64,000 bases of DNA from Bacillota bacterium (GTDB lineage: Bacteria; Bacillota; UBA4882; UBA8346), in the NCBI GenBank assembly GCA_023392595.1, contig JAEVYU010000036.1, forward strand, positions 46,560 to 110,559. Reading direction: 5' to 3'. Below the pieces are notes generated by a model. It was not told the DNA's origin. It saw nothing but the letters and a program-made list of their open reading frames with translations, and did not search any database. Below are positions 61,260-64,000 of the stretch, one piece after another (positions within the stretch are counted from its first letter, which is position 1; every line of letters begins with the position of its first letter). A program made the translations under genes and the position numbers.

Positions 61260-61631
61260 TTAGGCGAACCCTAAGCCGCCCTTTATAGTGCCAAATGGAT
61301 GCTCCATCAATTCCTGCCGCCTTTTATAGAGCGGCATATTTGCCTTGGTATTCCTATCTATTTCATCAGCATAACACTGAAACGGGCGGTCGAATATACA
61401 ACGATAATGGTCAGTCGTACATCGGGATTTTATAGGGCAATTTTTGCAGACAGGTGGATTACAATAGCGCGTTCCCGGCGTTTTGGAGGATGGTCTGCGC
61501 ATTTTTACATAAAGGGAATGACCTTGTGGACACACATATGCATCTTGTTCGGCATCATAGTGAAATTGTGTTTTTGCATAGCCTTTACTGGCAGCCGATT
61601 TTTCATTCGCAAGCCCTTGTCTGTGTGACAA
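61260..61631 (-). pseudogene. IS1182-type transposase fragment
   Basis: About 123 residues match the middle-to-late part of IS1182/DDE transposases: FHYDAEQDAYVCPQGHSLY, the Cys pattern CNPPVCKNCPIKSRC, and MEHPFGTIKGG. The catalytic N-terminal part is absent and the protein stops right after EHPFGTIKGGLGFA, where full-length relatives run on for some 40 residues. It is therefore truncated at both ends. It marks the border between the well-kept hcp region and the AT-rich decayed tail of the window. Confidence 0.82.
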
Positions 61632-61895
61632 GAAGGGCTGTAAGGATATTTTACGGTATGATGAAAACTAAGACGGCATACAAACCGTTTGAAAAGTTAG
61701 TAGGATGTTGTCGGGAATTATCATTATGGTAAAATAGAGTTGTAAAAAATGTAAATAAGCTTTTGTAAAAAGGCTTCATATAGAGCAGGCCTTTTTGGGG
61801 TTAAGGAAAACCGTAGGATAATAACAGAGTATAGACCTTCTATAATGCGGGAGTAAGTGAGGTTGTTGATGAAAAAATAGGCAGTATCCGGTTAA

Positions 61896-62051
61896 TGCCA
61901 GATTCATGACCATAATCACCTCATGGGCAAAGGGGACCAAGTTATTTATGACACTAATCAAATGAGTGCACAACGAAAAATGCTTGAAGCTGGAGATGGT
62001 ATTCATGCGGTTACTATCTTCAGTGACAAGCCAGGTATAATATTTGCCTGA
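61896..62051 (+). pseudogene. C-terminal fragment of a polymorphic toxin
   Basis: Between an in-frame TAA at 61893 and TGA at 62049 a 51-residue stretch has no start of its own. It contains NHLMGKGDQVIYDTNQMSAQ and EAGDGIHAVTIF, which reads like the tail of a larger protein, and it overlaps the immunity gene that follows by 8 bases. Position and overlap are typical of a toxin tail displaced by recombination. The toxin class is not recognised. Confidence 0.45.
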
Positions 62052-62487
62052 AAATATCCAATTATCGTATGAAAAAGGCAATGTACTTTTGGATTATGTA
62101 CCTAATGTTTTATCTTGGCTAATATGTTCTAATAAAGTTATAGACTTGCTCAATAAGATAAACATTATTGAGATACAATGTTTTCCAGTTGAAATTTTTA
62201 AGAAAGGAATTAAAGAGGAACCTTGTCTTGTTACTGTTGTCAATGTACTTGAATCAGTTGCAGCAATGGATTTGGAGAAATCTGACTATGTTTCGTGGGA
62301 AGATGACCCAAAATATATCAAATTTATCAGGAAAATTGTTTTAAATTCTGATGCTTCATATAAGAACCTGGATATGTTTAGATTGGAAGAAAGTAAGAAT
62401 TATATTATTGTTTCTGAACGAATCAAGGAGGAAGTTGAGAAAGAAGGATTACGTGGATTTGGATTTACCCTTCTTGAGTTTGCTTGA
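62044..62487 (+). CDS. Imm11-like (DUF1629) immunity protein
   Basis: The protein of 147 residues has no signal peptide. The end of the sequence (NLDMFRLEESKNYIIVSERIKEEVEKEGLRGFGFTLLEF) has the family's characteristic 'I-V-S-x-R ... G-x-x-G-x-x-F' layout as I recall it for Imm11. Initiation would be from TTG 62044, which overlaps the toxin-tail fragment by 8 bases; no strong Shine-Dalgarno is seen, so translation may be coupled. Immunity proteins bind and block a cognate toxin domain. The gene is intact although its toxin is a fragment. Confidence 0.6.
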   Translation: MPENIQLSYEKGNVLLDYVPNVLSWLICSNKVIDLLNKINIIEIQCFPVEIFKKGIKEEPCLVTVVNVLESVAAMDLEKSDYVSWEDDPKYIKFIRKIVLNSDASYKNLDMFRLEESKNYIIVSERIKEEVEKEGLRGFGFTLLEFA

Positions 62488-62535
62488 TAATGTATACACT
62501 ACAGGCGGTTATCTCAAAAGAGTTAGCTGCCTTGA

Positions 62536-62766
62536 AGCAAATTGCCGAAAAATATGTATCCTGATGTAAGTTCTCCAAGGCATTTTCAAGAGGCTAATAA
62601 GCAATTATATGAGGCTTTTTAAAAGAATTCAAGGTTTGCACAACAAATGGAAGAGTTATACCCCGGAATTAATACAGGAGTTGAGCCAGGAGCAAGAGGA
62701 GCTTTTTCACGTAAACCTCCAACTGATGATGTTACTTGACATCATCATCCTAACCGAGAAGGAGTA
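62536..62766 (+). pseudogene. WHH-type HNH/endonuclease VII nuclease toxin, broken by two stops
   Basis: A continuous reading frame is interrupted by TAA at 62620 and TGA at 62737. The readable text (MYPDVSSPRHFQEANKQL, ELYPGINTGVEPGARGAFSR, then HHHPNREGVMQLI across the TGA) matches the nuclease toxin domain whose core is Trp-His-His followed by a NREG(V)-x-x-L(I/V) segment. The TGA falls exactly at the expected Trp codon. Hence this is a dead toxin cassette, not a functional gene. Confidence 0.7.
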
Positions 62767-63150
62767 ATGCAATTAATTGGGGTAAATTACCTATTAGAGA
62801 TGGAAGGTGAAGCCACATATGATATTAACGAAATGGAAATAAAGGAACTTAGTGAAGAAGACTTTTTGGACGAATATGACTCCGTAGATATTGAAAATGA
62901 AGATATTAGAGGATGTTGTTCTCAGGTTATGCGTTACAACATATTACCTAATGGAGATAAAAATCCGATTGTTGAATTTGAAGAAGCATTATATGAATTA
63001 ACACTGGATTACAACCTTATATTTTATATTTTGTGGCCACTTGGAAAAGTTGAAGATGTAGAAATTCCATATAAGGCTTATGTTAAACTATGGAAAATGG
63101 AAATCAAACCTTACATAATAAATAAAAAGCTATTAGTTATTGTAAGGTAG
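62767..63150 (+). CDS. Hypothetical protein fused in frame to the WHH remnant
   Basis: The frame continues without a break from the WHH pseudogene; the first seven codons (ATGCAATTAATT...) belong to the toxin segment. The remaining product (about 120 residues, acidic: EMEIKELSEEDFLDEYDSVDIENED) is unlike any family I recognise and may be an immunity or orphan protein whose 5' end was joined by a deletion. AAGGAG stands 6 bases before ATG 62767, so translation is possible. Function unknown. Confidence 0.45.
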   Translation: MQLIGVNYLLEMEGEATYDINEMEIKELSEEDFLDEYDSVDIENEDIRGCCSQVMRYNILPNGDKNPIVEFEEALYELTLDYNLIFYILWPLGKVEDVEIPYKAYVKLWKMEIKPYIINKKLLVIVR

Positions 63151-63281
63151 GAATATTATATGTGTGTATCTTTATATACGATCAGGAGGTTGTCAACGAA
63201 GTGAATGAAGTTTTCTGCAAACAGCTTTCTAGGATGATTTAACGAGAGGTATGGAGGCCTAAAGTCAGCGTTCATATTTAA
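63151..63281. other. Short decayed stretch, nothing recognised
   Basis: AT-rich sequence with stops in all frames. An AGGAGG near 63183 is followed by an open frame of only about 14 codons, so it is a leftover start region at most. Confidence 0.4.
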
Positions 63282-63583
63282 GCGAAATATATAGTTCGGG
63301 AAGCAGACAAATATTTTGAATATTTAGGACATGATATTTTTGTACTGCCTGTTTATTGGACGCCTATGCCGCAAGAAAAAATTTAATTGATGATCGGATG
63401 GTTAAAGTGCTTTTGGAGAATGAATTTGCATCTTGAAATGGGTTGGGACAGGGTTCTCCTTATCCGATCATTAAATGTGAGAAATTTGGGATCAAAGAGT
63501 GTAAGTGGTACAATCAACTAAGTTTGAAAGAACTATTTGACCCGTTTACGGTCAAGCCAGTAAAAACAAGCAAGAAAAAATAA
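63282..63583 (+). pseudogene. Decayed gene with a frameshift and internal stops (unidentified)
   Basis: One frame reads AKYIVREADKYFEYLGHDIF up to TAA 63384. After a one-base shift another reads NLIDDRMVKVLLENEFAS, TGA at 63434, then GQGSPYPIIKCEKFGIKECK through KELFDPFTV to TAA 63581. Together they look like one protein broken by a shift and a stop. I do not recognise the family; it may be another toxin-array module. Confidence 0.45.
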
Positions 63584-63598
63584 GCCCCTTTGAGGGGC
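63584..63598 (+). terminator. Short GC hairpin after the decayed gene
   Basis: GCCCCT and AGGGGC pair around TTG directly after the TAA at 63581. No T-run follows, so it would be a weak terminator. Confidence 0.45.
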
Positions 63599-63877
63599 AG
63601 CTTGTGAAAGGAACGCGGTTGGCGGGCTTTGTTTCGAAAAGTCTTAAGACTTATGTACAAACCACCCGTATTACGGTTGGTCATGACTTTGATATAAATC
63701 AATAGATAGCTGATAGCTCACTACATCCAAATAATCTGCTGAATTAATTTTATAATTAGATAGTAATTTTCGGGCGTTTTTTGGCGCGAACCGCTGAATA
63801 AAATTTTTTCTCTGTAATTCAAGATACTTGCAGGAAAATTTTATAAACCGTTGAAAAATAGAACTGAAATATAACTA

Positions 63878-64000
63878 GGGAACCACTGATTAAAACAGAA
63901 CAATTCAAGGGATATCCTGGAACATAACTAGGAGATATCGTATAATAAAGGTAACAAAATCAAGGAGAACTCCATGAAACAACAAACTTTCAGCGATATG
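63878..64000 (+). mobile_element. Left end of an IS5-family insertion sequence (runs off the window)
   Basis: GGGAACCACTGATTAAAA begins at 63878, resembles IS5-group terminal repeats, and is preceded by CTAG (63875-63878), a usual 4-bp target type for this family. A TATAAT-like -10 at about 63941 precedes the transposase start at 63974. The right end lies outside the window. Confidence 0.6.
63974..64000 (+). CDS. IS5-family transposase, first nine codons
   Basis: ATG 63974 with AAGGAGA 6 bases ahead opens MKQQTFSDM, the usual opening of IS5-family transposases as I recall them; the window ends after nine codons. Function is transposition of the element above. Confidence 0.6.

Noticed and set aside
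62737..62739. TGA as a recoded Trp codon in the WHH toxin
   Set aside because: TGA serves as the normal stop for many intact genes here (for example 24248 and 21830 frames), and a second in-frame TAA is present, so decay is simpler.
1..64000. tRNA, rRNA, CRISPR arrays, riboswitches
   Set aside because: No cloverleaf-like tRNA text, regular spaced repeats or known riboswitch cores were recognised on either strand; a covariance-model scan would be decisive.

Overview
The window looks like chromosome of a member of the Bacillota, probably an anaerobic plant-polysaccharide degrader. The evidence is strong Shine-Dalgarno sequences with frequent TTG/GTG starts, LacI/AraC/YesMN regulation of sugar operons, a CBS-DRTGG family II pyrophosphatase and a class I-type hydroxylamine reductase (hybrid cluster protein). 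Four of the five ABC solute-binding proteins have signal peptides without a clear lipobox, which hints at a diderm Bacillota lineage. The species cannot be named from this sequence. By eye the first 10 kb are richer in G+C than the middle, and the last 3 kb are clearly AT-rich and decayed.

Layout. 1-10.2 kb: an AraC-type regulator (cut by the window edge) diverges from a glucuronoxylan-oligosaccharide operon (oxidoreductase, GH67 alpha-glucuronidase, SBP plus two permeases, SGNH acetylesterase-like protein, NAD-dependent epimerase-like protein). 10.2-17.3 kb: a LacI regulator with three related palindromic operators heads a sulfonate/nitrate-type ABC transporter, an alpha/beta hydrolase, a class II aldolase and a PfkB kinase. 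This is an odd combination and my best candidate for an undescribed catabolic pathway. 17.8-21.2 kb: a DMT-type transporter with a Cys-rich tail, a small LexA-box-controlled peptide gene, and a secreted MACPF protein ending in a MABP-like beta-prism. 21.9-29.3 kb: a GH78 rhamnosidase, a 52-residue Cys-rich protein, a VOC protein, a TM1266-like protein, a second sulfonate/NMT1-type ABC transporter and a PfkB kinase resembling fructoselysine 6-kinase.

29.4-34.3 kb: MFS exporter with HxlR regulator, an amidohydrolase, a hypothetical protein and CBS-pyrophosphatase. 34.4-40.2 kb: a GH30 glycosidase, a LacI regulator and an SBP-permease-permease operon, with matching operators in front of the GH30 gene and the SBP gene. 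40.3-54.5 kb: an SH3-like secreted protein, a YesN/YesM two-component system, an orphan kinase-less sensor, a third SBP-permease-permease set, a GH65 phosphorylase and a fused beta-phosphoglucomutase-GH65 protein; together these would import alpha-glucosides and split them by phosphorolysis into glucose 6-phosphate. 54.8-61.1 kb: a hybrid histidine kinase, an HD protein, a Crp/Fnr regulator and hcp (nitrosative/redox stress). 61.2-64 kb: a graveyard of IS fragments and polymorphic-toxin modules (toxin tail, Imm11-like immunity gene, WHH-nuclease pseudogene), closed by the start of an IS5-family element running off the right edge.

No tRNA, rRNA or CRISPR array was seen. All assignments rest on motif recognition by eye; no database search was run.
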